Shown: positions 1-10,496 of the stretch, in pieces
How the letters are laid out: each line of letters starts with the position of its first letter
How positions within the stretch are numbered: position 1 is the stretch's first letter
Assembly: GCA_903834925.1 (NCBI GenBank)
Contig: CAILLA010000247.1
Span: 1 to 40,492 of the forward strand
DNA length: 40,492 nt
Reading direction: 5' to 3'
Source of the DNA: an uncultured Schlesneria sp.
GTDB taxonomy: Bacteria; Planctomycetota; Planctomycetia; Planctomycetales; Planctomycetaceae
Translations under genes and position numbers: made by a program
The notes under the pieces: model-generated
What the model was told of the DNA's origin: nothing
Databases searched by the model: none
What the model saw: the letters and a program-made list of their open reading frames with translations, nothing else

Positions 1-2
1 GA

Positions 3-161
3 CGGGGCGTTGGGAAACACCGCTTCGTCTGGTTGCCAACTTCGCTTCCACCTGGACAAGCCATGGTGGAAAGCAAGATGGGGCGGTGGTATGCGATGCT
101 TCACTCGGTCAACGATCAGCGGCGAAAGAAGATTTTCCAGCAAATTCAAAACCTGCTCTGA
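3..161 (+). CDS. C-terminal fragment of an unidentified protein (5' end outside window)
   Basis: The frame starting at base 3 is open from the window edge to a TGA at 159-161, giving about 52 residues that end in KKIFQQIQNLL. The other two forward frames of this stretch look less protein-like. The tail is basic and probably helical (Asp-Gln-Arg-Arg-Lys-Lys then Gln-rich). It runs toward the ankyrin gene on the opposite strand, whose stop lies only 16 bases further on, so the two genes converge tightly. I do not recognise a family. The coding call rests only on open frame, residue composition and tight convergent packing. Confidence 0.4.
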   Translation, partial: RGVGKHRFVWLPTSLPPGQAMVESKMGRWYAMLHSVNDQRRKKIFQQIQNLL

Positions 162-177
162 ATGGGCATTAATCCTG

Positions 178-1620
178 TTAAGGGTCAGTCTTCACTCCGG
201 CCGCTTGCATGACCCGCTCAATGGCGGCGATCGAATCTGGTGCGGGCCTGAAGTTTCCTGGCCTGTGTCCTTTTGCGATCAACAGCGGTGTCCAGCCCCA
301 CTTGTTCTTGCGGTTCCAGATGTTGATGTCGGAGTTGCGGTCGGCCAGTAACTTCACGAACTTGGGACGGTCCTGATACGCGGCGCCGTGCATCGCGGTT
401 TCGCCATTGTAATCCACAGCATTGATGTCAGCGCCGAGTTCAAGCAGAAGCTTTGCCGCCTCGACCGCCTCTTCTTCAGTTCCCGCGGCTTCGTCGCCGT
501 CACCCAGCGCCCCGACACCGGCCGCCGCCAACAGCGGTGTCGAATTATCTGCATTGCACAGCTGCGGATCTGCGCTCAGTTCCAGCAACAGCCGCATCAG
601 CGGAATGTCGGCTGTCCGGGCCGCCAGCAGGAACGGTGTCGAACCGGTCGTCGTGAAGCGACCTCGGCCGGATTCACCCTTTTCAAGCCGGATATTCACA
701 TCGGCTTTATGTTCCACAAGTCTCCGCACAAGATCCTGGCTATTCATGTTTCCCGATCCGATGGGAGGCGGATCCCCGTCACCGCGAATCGGCTTGCGGA
801 CCCAAGTGATCGCGTGTAATGCCGCATAGCCTGAAGGCCGATCGTTCGGGTCCGCACCTGCTTTCAACAGGTCGACCGCCAGTTCAAAATGCCCATTTTC
901 CACGGCCAGAATGAGTGGACTGGTCGCCTTTCCATTTTTGCGTTCTGGACGCATCGCATCGTTCACCTTGATTCCGGCCTCGAGTAAACGGAGAACCACG
1001 TCTCGACGTCCTTCTCGAACAGCGAAAAACAACGGAGTAAATCCCGACGGAAGCGGCGTGCGAAAGTCGGCACCTGCCTTGAGCAGGGCATCGACCACTT
1101 CGACGTGACCGTCGGCTGCGGCCCACATCAGGGCGGTCTGTCCCTTGCGTTCACGAGCGTTGACATCGGCACCGCGCGAAATGAGTGCCTTGACCGGTCC
1201 CAGACGCCCGGTGCGTGACGCGGTCATCAGAGCCGTTTCGGCTCCGGGGAGTTTCGAATTCGCGTCGGCCCCGGATTCCAGCAGCAATTCGACGATGGGA
1301 GTGTTGCCGTTGGTACAGGCCAGTGAGAGGGGCGTCACGCCATAACGGGTCGCTGCTTTGGCGTCTGCGCCTGCCGCGACCAATTGTTTCACGGTCTTCA
1401 CATCGTCGTGGTAGGTAGCCCAGTGTAGCGCCGTCATCCCATCGGCCTGCGCCGCGTTCACGTCGGCCTTCTGCTCGAGCAGCATCTGAATCATCGTCAA
1501 ATTCTGATCTTCAGCGGCATCTGCAACAGGCGCATCGGCGGCGTTAATGCTGCCGACAACGAGCAACAGTATGGCCCATCCGCAGACGGCGAGTCGTATC
1601 GGATTCATGGCGAATCGCAT
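178..1620 (-). CDS. Secreted ankyrin-repeat protein
   Basis: The 480-residue protein has an N-terminal signal peptide (basic MRFAMNPIR, hydrophobic core at about 10-24, Ala-rich cleavage region near 27) followed almost entirely by ankyrin repeats from about 38 to 460. About eleven repeats are recognisable by TALHWA/TPLxxA helices and LLxxGADxN turns, for example GQTALMWAA and LLKAGADPN. No enzymatic domain is visible. Ankyrin arrays bind proteins, so a periplasmic or surface scaffold is the simplest reading. It is the last gene of a minus-strand operon, starting 9 bases after the DUF1552 stop. Start choice: ATG at 1620 gives a good signal peptide; a second ATG at 1608 would also work, and neither has a strong ribosome binding site. 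A loop insertion at about 270-300 (Gly/Asp/Pro-rich) interrupts the repeat register. Confidence 0.88.
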   Translation of the reverse strand: MRFAMNPIRLAVCGWAILLLVVGSINAADAPVADAAEDQNLTMIQMLLEQKADVNAAQADGMTALHWATYHDDVKTVKQLVAAGADAKAATRYGVTPLSLACTNGNTPIVELLLESGADANSKLPGAETALMTASRTGRLGPVKALISRGADVNARERKGQTALMWAAADGHVEVVDALLKAGADFRTPLPSGFTPLFFAVREGRRDVVLRLLEAGIKVNDAMRPERKNGKATSPLILAVENGHFELAVDLLKAGADPNDRPSGYAALHAITWVRKPIRGDGDPPPIGSGNMNSQDLVRRLVEHKADVNIRLEKGESGRGRFTTTGSTPFLLAARTADIPLMRLLLELSADPQLCNADNSTPLLAAAGVGALGDGDEAAGTEEEAVEAAKLLLELGADINAVDYNGETAMHGAAYQDRPKFVKLLADRNSDINIWNRKNKWGWTPLLIAKGHRPGNFRPAPDSIAAIERVMQAAGVKTDP

Positions 1621-1629
1621 CCAGGGGTT

Positions 1630-2979
1630 TCAGATCGAAATCGGTTTGAACAGCTCATCGACCTGACCATTGCTGTCGGCAAACGAGTCGAGTCGCACTC
1701 CGACCTTGTCGAGCAGCGTCAGATGCAGATTGGCCAGCGGGGTCGCCTCATTGTGCCGGATGTGCCGACCACCTTGCAGATTTCCGGCCGCACCGCCAGC
1801 AACGATGATCGGCAGATTGACATGGTCGTGAACATTCGGATTTCCCATCCCGCTACCATAGAGGTAAAGCACATGGTCCAGCAGTGACCCGTTTCCTTCT
1901 CGTACAGACTCCAGCTTCTGTAGAAATCCCGAAAACAATGAGACGTGGAATTGATTGATCTTTGCCACCTTAGCAATCTTGTCGGGATCGTTGCCGTGAT
2001 GCGTCAACGGGTGATGCGGCTCAGAAATGCCGATCTCGGCATAAGTCCGATTACTGGTTTCTCTCGCCAGTTGAAACGTAATCACTCGCGTGATGTCGGC
2101 CTGCAAAGCGAGTACCTGCAAGTCGAACATCAAGCGAGCGTGGTCGGCGTAAGATGCCGGGACACCGGTGGGACGATCGAGGTCCGGTAGCGGATTTTCC
2201 TTCGCACCCGCTTCCGCCTGCTGGATTCTCCGTTCGACATCTCGGACCGATTCCAGATACTGATCGACCCGATTGCGATCACCCGGTCCAAGCGACTTCT
2301 GCAGGCGGACGAATTCTTCGGTCACGGAATCGAGCAGGCTCGATCGCTTTTTGAGCGAGGCTTGGCGGTCAGCCGCCCCACCCTCTTCGCCAAACAGGTT
2401 TTCGAACACGATCCGGGGATGAGCTTCCGACGGTAACGGCGTCGTGGGTGACGACCACGACAGGTTGTTTTGATAGACGCAGGCATACCCGTTATCGCAT
2501 TGCCCCACCATGGAAAGTAAATCCATCGAAAGCTCCAGCGAGGGGAGCTGTGTGTCTCGACCGATTTGCTTGGCCGCGATCTGATCGACGGTTGTGCCGA
2601 GATGGTAATCCGTGCTTTCCGTCCGCTTAGCGGTCGCAGCACTAAGGAACGCGCAGTTCGACGTTGCGTGCGTTCCCGGATAGGCGTTCCGCAATTCCAG
2701 GTTGGAAATCACGGCGACCTTCTTCTTCACGGGAGAAAGCGGGCTGAGTGTCGGTGACAATTCTTCGAGTCTGTCACCACCCGGTGGAATCCAGCGAGTC
2801 ACATCGCATCCCATTGGCATATACACAAACCCCAGACGGCGCAAGCGAGCCGGATTCGCCGGCGTGTTGTCCAGAGCAGTCAGCGAAGGAATCATGGCGT
2901 CCAGCAAAGGAAGCGCGAGTGCGGCTCCTGCCCCTCGTAGAAACGTCCGTCGTGGAAGGGCCTTTTTCATGATCATCAT
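1630..2979 (-). CDS. DUF1552 family protein with twin-arginine signal
   Basis: The 449-residue protein matches the DUF1552 family, which is abundant in planctomycetes and whose function is not established. It begins with a twin-arginine export signal (RRTFLRGAGAALALPLLDAM, residues about 9-28), so it should be folded before export to the periplasm. Later landmarks are the GFVYMPMGCD segment, the RVITFQLARE helix and HHPLTHHG (a His-rich patch that may bind metal or haem), then LYLYGSGMGNP near the C-terminus; this resembles the sulfatase/DUF1501-like fold. Its ATG overlaps the TGA of the upstream cytochrome gene by four bases (ATGA), a translational-coupling arrangement, with a GAGGA sequence just upstream inside that gene. 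In these bacteria DUF1552 genes usually sit next to DUF1592-type cytochrome genes, as here. Confidence 0.92.
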   Translation of the reverse strand: MMIMKKALPRRTFLRGAGAALALPLLDAMIPSLTALDNTPANPARLRRLGFVYMPMGCDVTRWIPPGGDRLEELSPTLSPLSPVKKKVAVISNLELRNAYPGTHATSNCAFLSAATAKRTESTDYHLGTTVDQIAAKQIGRDTQLPSLELSMDLLSMVGQCDNGYACVYQNNLSWSSPTTPLPSEAHPRIVFENLFGEEGGAADRQASLKKRSSLLDSVTEEFVRLQKSLGPGDRNRVDQYLESVRDVERRIQQAEAGAKENPLPDLDRPTGVPASYADHARLMFDLQVLALQADITRVITFQLARETSNRTYAEIGISEPHHPLTHHGNDPDKIAKVAKINQFHVSLFSGFLQKLESVREGNGSLLDHVLYLYGSGMGNPNVHDHVNLPIIVAGGAAGNLQGGRHIRHNEATPLANLHLTLLDKVGVRLDSFADSNGQVDELFKPISI

Positions 2980-5345
2980 TGCGATTTCCTCATCTGAAAC
3001 GGCGTACTTTTGACGATTCCCAAAATCAGGCTTGAAAAACGATAGTGATCGTTTTGCGCATCACGAACGATCTGGCGGATGGCAGGAGCATCATAATACT
3101 CGATGCCCCGCCCCAGCCCAAAGGTCAACAGTTTCTCGGTCAGCGTTTGCACGAATAGCTCAGGGCGATTCAGTAACGCCTGCTCAAGCCCCTCGACCCC
3201 GATAAATTCGCTGCCGTCAGCCAGGCCGCCGCCGGTGGCGTCGATGGGCTGGCCGGCGTCGGTCCCGCGCCAGCGGCCAACGGCGTCAAAATTCTCTAAC
3301 GAAAACCCCACGGGATCCATCTGTTGGTGGCAACTGGCGCAGGCGACATTGGCCCGATGCTGCTGCAATCGCTCACGCATGGAAAGCAGGCTGGAAACCG
3401 TGTTATTTTCCAGCGCGGGCACGTTCGGCGGGGGTGGTGGCGGTGGCGTGCCAACAAGATTCTGTAGAACCCAGTGACCCCGAATCACAGGCGAAGTGCG
3501 GGTTGCGTACGACGTCACCGTCAGAATGCTTCCTTGTCGAAGCAACCCGCCCCGATGGCTCGCATCGTCAACCGACACGCGACGGAACCGACTGCCGTAC
3601 ACATGAGGAATCTCATAATGCCGGGCGAGTCGTTCGTTGAGGTAGGTATAGTCGGCCTTGATCAGATCGAGCACGCTACGATCCTCGCGCAGAATGCTCT
3701 CGAAGAACAACTCGGTTTCGCGTCGAAACGCCTGCCGCAAGTTATCGTCGAAATCCGGGAACAGGCGCATATCGGGAATCGCCCCCTCCAGATTGCGCAG
3801 GTACAGCCATTGCCCCGCGAAGTTGTCGACCAGTGACCGCGAACGGTTGTCCTTCAACATGCGTCGCACCTGCTGTTCGATCACCTCGGGCTGGCGAAGT
3901 TCCCCACGAATTGCCAGATCAAGCAACTCATCGTCGGGCATACTGCTCCAGAGAAAGTACGACAGGCGAGATGCCAGTTCTGCTCCCTCGATGCGATAGG
4001 GGGAGCCTGGTGGCAGGCCAAGGGGATCGCGTTCAATACGAAACAGGAACTGGGGCTTCACTAACAACGAGCTGATGGCTAATTCAATACCCGCTTCAAA
4101 CCCCCGTTCCGCACGTCCCTGCCGGTAGAACTCCAGTGACGAACGCAGATCCTCTTCATCCACAGTTCGTCGATACGCCCGACGAGCCAGGTTCGAAAGG
4201 ATTCGCCTGGCGCAGTCTTCTTCGTCACCTGGGCCTGTGGGCCGGCGGCTGAAAATTCGGCGTCGGCTATCAGTCTCGCCCGGACCTGTGGTCTCGAATG
4301 GACCGACGATCGAGACCTCGTAAACGGCTGGACCGAGACGGGGATGCCGATAGAAATTGTAATGCACATTCAACGGTTGGCGAGTGGTTTCCAATAGAAA
4401 CGAAGGCTTTTTCAGAAACGCGACACCCAGCTTGTGTAGACCTGCTGACACTTTGACACGCGATTTGAGATTCGCATCGACGGATTGATCGCTGGTCCCC
4501 TTTGGTGGTGGCTTGATCGTAAAAAGTTCGACTCGCTCCCGATCGATCAGCACTTCTAGCTCATGAGGCTCGTTGAGACTCTCGATTGCTTCATTGCGGT
4601 CACGCATCAGGTGAACCTGAATCTCGTACTCGCCATCCTGCGGGAAGTGATACCGAATCAAGGCACCGCCTCGCGTGCCGATCGGAAGACCATCAATGTG
4701 AACGTCCTGAGTAAGATCAGGACGAATTCGCACGATTTCTCCACCGGGTGCTTGCGGAGCAGAACCGACAGCCAGACGGCTGATTTTTTGTGCCGCAGTG
4801 ACGTAACGGTTCAACAGCGATGGCGAGAGATCGGCAACCGTGACGTTGTCAAAACCGTGGCTTGATTCATCTGCCGGCAGAAGTGAAGTGATATCCACTT
4901 CCAGTCCCAACAAGTCGCGGATGGTGTTCTGGTACTCGGTTCGGTTCAGGCGACGGAATGTTTCGGTGCGTCCAGGATTCGGAGATTTGGCAGCGCCTGC
5001 ATCGAGAGTCGACGCCAGAAACGTGATCGCGGCATCAAAGTCACTTTCCGTCGGACGCGGTGATTCTTTAGGTGGCATTTGACGCGCAGTAAGCTTACGG
5101 ACAACTCTTTCCCAGACATCCGCGTTTGCTTCAAAGTCCGCCTCGAGAAGTTCGTCGAGGGCCAATTCTCCCTTCCGGATCGCTTTGCTGTGGCAGTCGA
5201 GACAATGTGACTGAACAAACCGATTGAGTATCGCAAGTCCAGGTGCTGCGTTCCCGGCGTTTCCCGTGGCGGCTGGCTCGTCGGCAGCAAAAGTTGCAGC
5301 CAGACCAACCGCTACGAGAACGAATAAAATCCGAAGGTAAATCAT
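2976..5345 (-). CDS. Planctomycete cytochrome c-type protein, DUF1587/DUF1595/DUF1592/DUF1588/DUF1585
   Basis: Exported multidomain protein of 789 residues. After a signal peptide (MIYLRILFVLVAVGLAATFA) comes a cytochrome-like module with CLDCH at residues 48-52, the planctomycete cytochrome C domain. It is followed by the FRRLNRTEYQNTIRDLLGL block (DUF1587), a beta-rich possible ligand-binding insert at about 210-380, the LSYFLWSSMPDDELL and FAGQWLYLRNL blocks (DUF1592), and a second haem-type motif CASCH at 669-673 inside the DUF1588 region, then DUF1585. The family is predicted to be periplasmic and redox active; substrate unknown. The reading frame stays open far upstream to 5654, but I chose ATG 5345 because it starts the signal peptide and AGGGA lies just upstream. 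It heads the operon with the DUF1552 and ankyrin genes. Confidence 0.9.
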   Translation of the reverse strand: MIYLRILFVLVAVGLAATFAADEPAATGNAGNAAPGLAILNRFVQSHCLDCHSKAIRKGELALDELLEADFEANADVWERVVRKLTARQMPPKESPRPTESDFDAAITFLASTLDAGAAKSPNPGRTETFRRLNRTEYQNTIRDLLGLEVDITSLLPADESSHGFDNVTVADLSPSLLNRYVTAAQKISRLAVGSAPQAPGGEIVRIRPDLTQDVHIDGLPIGTRGGALIRYHFPQDGEYEIQVHLMRDRNEAIESLNEPHELEVLIDRERVELFTIKPPPKGTSDQSVDANLKSRVKVSAGLHKLGVAFLKKPSFLLETTRQPLNVHYNFYRHPRLGPAVYEVSIVGPFETTGPGETDSRRRIFSRRPTGPGDEEDCARRILSNLARRAYRRTVDEEDLRSSLEFYRQGRAERGFEAGIELAISSLLVKPQFLFRIERDPLGLPPGSPYRIEGAELASRLSYFLWSSMPDDELLDLAIRGELRQPEVIEQQVRRMLKDNRSRSLVDNFAGQWLYLRNLEGAIPDMRLFPDFDDNLRQAFRRETELFFESILREDRSVLDLIKADYTYLNERLARHYEIPHVYGSRFRRVSVDDASHRGGLLRQGSILTVTSYATRTSPVIRGHWVLQNLVGTPPPPPPPNVPALENNTVSSLLSMRERLQQHRANVACASCHQQMDPVGFSLENFDAVGRWRGTDAGQPIDATGGGLADGSEFIGVEGLEQALLNRPELFVQTLTEKLLTFGLGRGIEYYDAPAIRQIVRDAQNDHYRFSSLILGIVKSTPFQMRKSQ

Positions 5346-5503
5346 GGGTCCCTGCCAGGAACGACGTGGAGTAACGCAGCCAAATTGGCCGTTATCGTCA
5401 ATTAACACCTCAAGCTGAGTATGGAGATTCGATCTGGTGTAATGCAACTTCACCATAAGTCTGCAAGGTAAGCATTTTGAACAGGCCCCCGAAAGCAACG
5501 ACG

Positions 5504-5533
5504 TCGCCGAAGGTGCAAGTCTCTGTTTATAAT
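5504..5533 (+). promoter_or_regulatory. Candidate promoter for the DUF1549/DUF1553 gene in the divergent region
   Basis: The 280-base gap 5346-5625 separates two divergent operons and must hold both promoters. On the plus strand a perfect TATAAT lies at 5528-5533. The -35 position 17 bases before it reads TCGCCG, a poor match, so this may use an extended or activator-dependent mechanism, or be chance. Transcription would start near 5540, about 85 bases before the chosen ATG. On the minus strand TTGCAT and CATACT spaced by 18 bases (within 5415-5450) are a weaker candidate for the opposite operon. Confidence 0.25.
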
Positions 5534-5625
5534 CGTGAACGAATGATTCTTCCAATTGATTTGAGGGGGCGGTGCATTCTTCCCGCTCACTCAGCGTCGA
5601 TCGCTCCAAGTCTGGATTTTTCAAA

Positions 5626-8242
5626 ATGACCTCTCGTGTTTCATCATTTTTCATGCGTCGAATCTATCGACACGGGATACAGGTGCTGACATGGGGATTC
5701 GTTTCGCTGATTTTGAACCTGGGCGGATTGGCGTTTGCCGCCGATTCTTCCGATCCGCTTGAGTTACTGGAAACACACTGCGTCCGGTGTCATGGCGGGA
5801 CAAGCACGAAGGGGGGGCTGGACCTGACAACTCGTGAAGCGTTATTGCGAGGTGGCGTAAGCGGCGCGACAGTTGTTCCCGGTGATCCTGATTCCAGCTT
5901 GTTGCTCCAGACGATCCGGCACGATCATGAACCGTTCATGCCCTATAAAGAAGACAAACTTTCTGGGATGGTGATTGGTCAACTCGCTGCCTGGATCAAG
6001 TCAGGTGCCGTCTATCGTCGGCCACTCGATAAGACTTCGGGAAAACGGAAATCGGACACAGGATTCGTACTGACAGATGTCGATCGGAAGCATTGGGCAT
6101 TTCAGCCGATTGCGCGTGTCAATCCTCCTGTCGTTTCACAACCGTCGTCGGTCTGCGAAAACCCGATCGATGAGTTCATTCTCGACAAGCTGATGTCCGT
6201 CGGCCTGTCGTTCGCACCGACCGTCAGTCGAGCCGTCTTTATTCGACGTGTCACATTCGATCTGATCGGTTTACCACCGACTCCTGCGGAGATCGATGAT
6301 TTCGTCAACAATCCCTCCCCTTGTGCGGACGAGGAGTTGATCGACCGATTACTGGCTTCGCCGCACTACGGTGAACGATGGGGACGACATTGGCTGGATC
6401 TGGCTCGTTATGCCGAGTCAGACGGGTTCGAACACGACGCGATTCGGCTACATGCCTGGCGTTACCGTGATTATGTCGTCCAATCGCTGAATGACGACAA
6501 GCCGTACGATCGATTTATCCGTGAACAGATCGCGGGTGATGAATTATGGCCGGACGATGCCGAGGCAATGACAGCCACAGGGTTTCATCTCCTGGGACCC
6601 GACATGGTCGATAGTTCGGATCAGATCCAGCGGCGACATAACACATTGAATGATATGACCGACACAACGGCACTTGTTTTTCTTGGTCTCACTTTCGGCT
6701 GCGCCCGTTGTCACGATCACAAGTTCGAGCCACTTTCCCAGCATGATTACTACGGGTTTCAAGCCTTTTTTACACCAGCAAAGTTCAACCCCGAGAAGTC
6801 GATCGCGACAAGTGCGCAACGAGAGAGATACGCAGTTGCCTTACGCGAATACAACTCGCATCCCATATTACAGGAGCTGACGGCGTTTGAAGCGGCCGCG
6901 AGGCAAAAGCTTTTCGAACAGAAAGTGGCACGGCTTCCTGCCGAAGCTCAGGCCGCGCATTTGACACCTCCAGAACAACGGACGGCTGAACAATCTAACC
7001 TTGTGCTGGAAACAGTGGCTAAGGTGAAGGTTTCAGACAAGGAGATCACCTCGGCGTTAACGGCTGACGAAAAACAAAGGCAAACGGAAATCCGCAAAGA
7101 GATCGAGAAGCTACCAAAGCCCCCTGCCCTGCCTGTCGCCATGGCAATTGAATCGGTGGAAGGATTAAAAACAAAAACCTTTCTGCTGCATCGTGGCGAC
7201 TACAATCAGCCGGGAGATGAAGTGACGCCCGGTTTCCCTCAGGTGTTAACGGAGCGATCACCACCTGGATCGAAAACACCGAAGGACGGCGCGGCATCTG
7301 CCCGTATTGACGAGACTGACCGTGTTAACGATTCGTTGCGAAGAATGAATCGCGTCGATCTCGCGAATTGGATCGCTTCGCCAGAAAATCCATTAACGGC
7401 CCGAGTCATGGTGAATCGGATCTGGCAGCATCATTTCGGACAGGCGCTTGTTTCGACACCGAGCGATTTCGGTACTCACGGGCAGGCTGCGTCACATCCC
7501 TCGTTGCTCGACTGGCTCGCCAGCGACTTCATCACTCGGGGATGGAGCCTTAAGCAGATGCATCGGCGAATGCTGACCTCGGCAACGTATCGCCAGATTT
7601 CCACTCTTGAACGGAATTCCTACTCTCGCGATGCCACTGCTTCGGATCGGTCATCGACCGGAAATAATCAAGTTGCGACTTGGGCTAAGGGAAGCCAGCT
7701 CGATCCTGAGAATCGACTTTACTGGCGGATGAACCGGATCAGACTGGAAGGCGAGGTGATCCGTGATAGTCTCTTGGCCATCAGCGGTCAGTTGAATTCA
7801 TCGATGAATGGTCCGGGAGTCTCACCACCGATCCCGAAAGAGCTCTTTGCTGGAGCACATGGCTGGTCGGTCAGTGAACCGAAATCTCAACATTTTCGTC
7901 GAAGTATTTTCATCTTTGCCCGGCGCAATCTCCGCTTTCCCTTCCTCGAAGTTTTCGATGCGCCCGACAACAATCTTAGTTGCGCGATGCGTGAACGAAG
8001 CACAACGGCACCACAATCACTGACATTACTCAATTCGAATGAGGTTACTGCGGCGGCAAAAGTGACCGCCAGTCGTCTCAAATCCGAATCGACTTTTTTA
8101 GAGCAGCAAATTGAATCAGCCTATCGACTGGCACTCGGCCGCGTGCCGACCTCTAGCGAACGAATCATGATCGAAAAATTTTTGATAGACTCACCGTTAG
8201 ACGAATTCTGCCGCGCACTCTTCAATCTCAACGAGTTTGTGT

Positions 8243-8253
<11 letters not shown>
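5626..8253 (+). CDS. Planctomycete cytochrome c-type protein with DUF1549 and DUF1553
   Basis: The protein has 875 residues from the ATG used here. A signal peptide (core LTWGFVSLILNLGGLAFA) leads to a cytochrome-like module with CVRCHGG at residues 52-58, then the DUF1549 domain (about 170-370) containing LLASPHYGERWGRHWLDLARY and a second haem-type motif CARCHDHKF at 359-367. A charged linker of about 130 residues follows, then the DUF1553 domain starting at NRVDLANWIASPENPLTARV and ending near the C-terminus. Both CxxCH motifs are intact. Start is uncertain: ATG 5626 and ATG 5653 lack good ribosome sites, while a GTG at 5572 has GAGGGGG just before it but would give an unusually long leader. 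The downstream DUF1501 gene overlaps it by 11 bases, the usual partner arrangement. Confidence 0.92.
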
Positions 8254-9715
<1,462 letters not shown>

Positions 9716-9823
9716 ACGTTGACCTCCGGGTGTGAGCCATCGTTTATGCCGAACACTCACGGAATGCAAAAATATCGTTTAACCGCGCCTCGAAGAGAAG
9801 CGAGTCAGCCGGAGCCATTGATA

Positions 9824-9880
9824 AAACTTGCATTCGCGACAATCCTCCGGCTTTTATGGCGCACTGTGTCCCCGAGATCG
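9824..9880 (+). repeat. Direct repeat copy 1 (about 57 bp)
   Basis: This stretch, starting AAACTTGCATTCG and containing CAATCCTCCGGCTT and GGCGCACTGTGTCCC, recurs in the same orientation at 10350-10408 with only a few substitutions and small length differences. It lies between the DUF1501 gene and the hairpin at 9950. No reading frame is conserved between the copies as far as I can see. Nature unknown; a dispersed intergenic element or the remnant of a local duplication. Confidence 0.75.
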
Positions 9881-9949
9881 CGGAATGACGAACGTGCTTT
9901 GACCCGAAGCCTCTTGCCATGAGAATTCAGACCTTGAATTGTTCCTGTT

Positions 9950-10027
9950 CCGTGTCTTCCGTGTCCTCCGTGTACAATTCATTTCTGCTTAAAGAGATTT
10001 TGTACACGGAGGACACGGAAGACACGG
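9950..10027. repeat. Long perfect inverted repeat built from CCGTGTC(T/C)T units
   Basis: The left arm 9950-9977 and right arm 10000-10027 are 28-base perfect complements separated by a 22-base loop. Each arm is itself a short tandem of CCGTGTCTT / CCGTGTCCT units. Transcribed either way it would form a very stable stem. Three degenerate relatives with the same design lie at 37402-37520, 39081-39158 and 39248-39409. It could act as a bidirectional terminator for the DUF1501 operon, but it lacks a T-run and is 234 bases after that stop, so I call it a repeat. Confidence 0.85.
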
Positions 10028-10349
10028 CAAACGAACCCTGGGGACACCTTTGCCGACCGATCCAACTCCGAAAAGTTGGATGGCTCAGGGATCTCCCAGC
10101 TTCCGCGAGGATTGTTTCCGTCCATGCATGCCTGTGGTCCAGAACGCGTAGGCAACGTCGAACTCGCCGTTTAGGCTCAACATCACGATTGCCTTCCGCC
10201 TGACACAAGAGGGTCGGCCATCTCAAAGCCTTGATTTCGGAGCTCAACACACAGCCTGGTCTTTCACCTGTGAACGCTTCGATGAGTGGGTTCCCCCACA
10301 CAACGCATCAATCGAGGCAAAGGCGGTTGGCTAAATCTTACCTTGTACG

Positions 10350-10408
10350 AAACTTGCATTCGCTACAATCCTCCGGCTTGTGCTGGCGCACTGTGTCCCT
10401 GCGATCGA
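10350..10408 (+). repeat. Direct repeat copy 2 (about 59 bp)
   Basis: Second copy of the element at 9824-9880, same orientation, about 525 bases away. The shared core includes AACTTGCATTCG, ACAATCCTCCGGCTT and GGCGCACTGTGTCCC. The pair brackets the perfect inverted repeat at 9950-10027. Confidence 0.75.
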
Positions 10409-10496
10409 GCGTCAATCAATTTGTCAAAACAAGAATTTAAGATTTTCAGATTTTTCAACGGGAAGCCGGAACGGAAAAAACGGATTTCGCGAGCAC

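Noticed and set aside
5346-5654. Upstream extension of the DUF1592 gene to 5654, overlapping the opposite gene
   Set aside because: The signal peptide and a plausible ribosome site support ATG 5345; the extension would overlap the opposite gene and put about 100 polar residues before a signal peptide.
9927-10301. 124-codon minus-strand frame after the DUF1501 gene
   Set aside because: Its C-terminal part is the perfect inverted repeat translated (SSVSSV), so the frame is a by-product of repeats.
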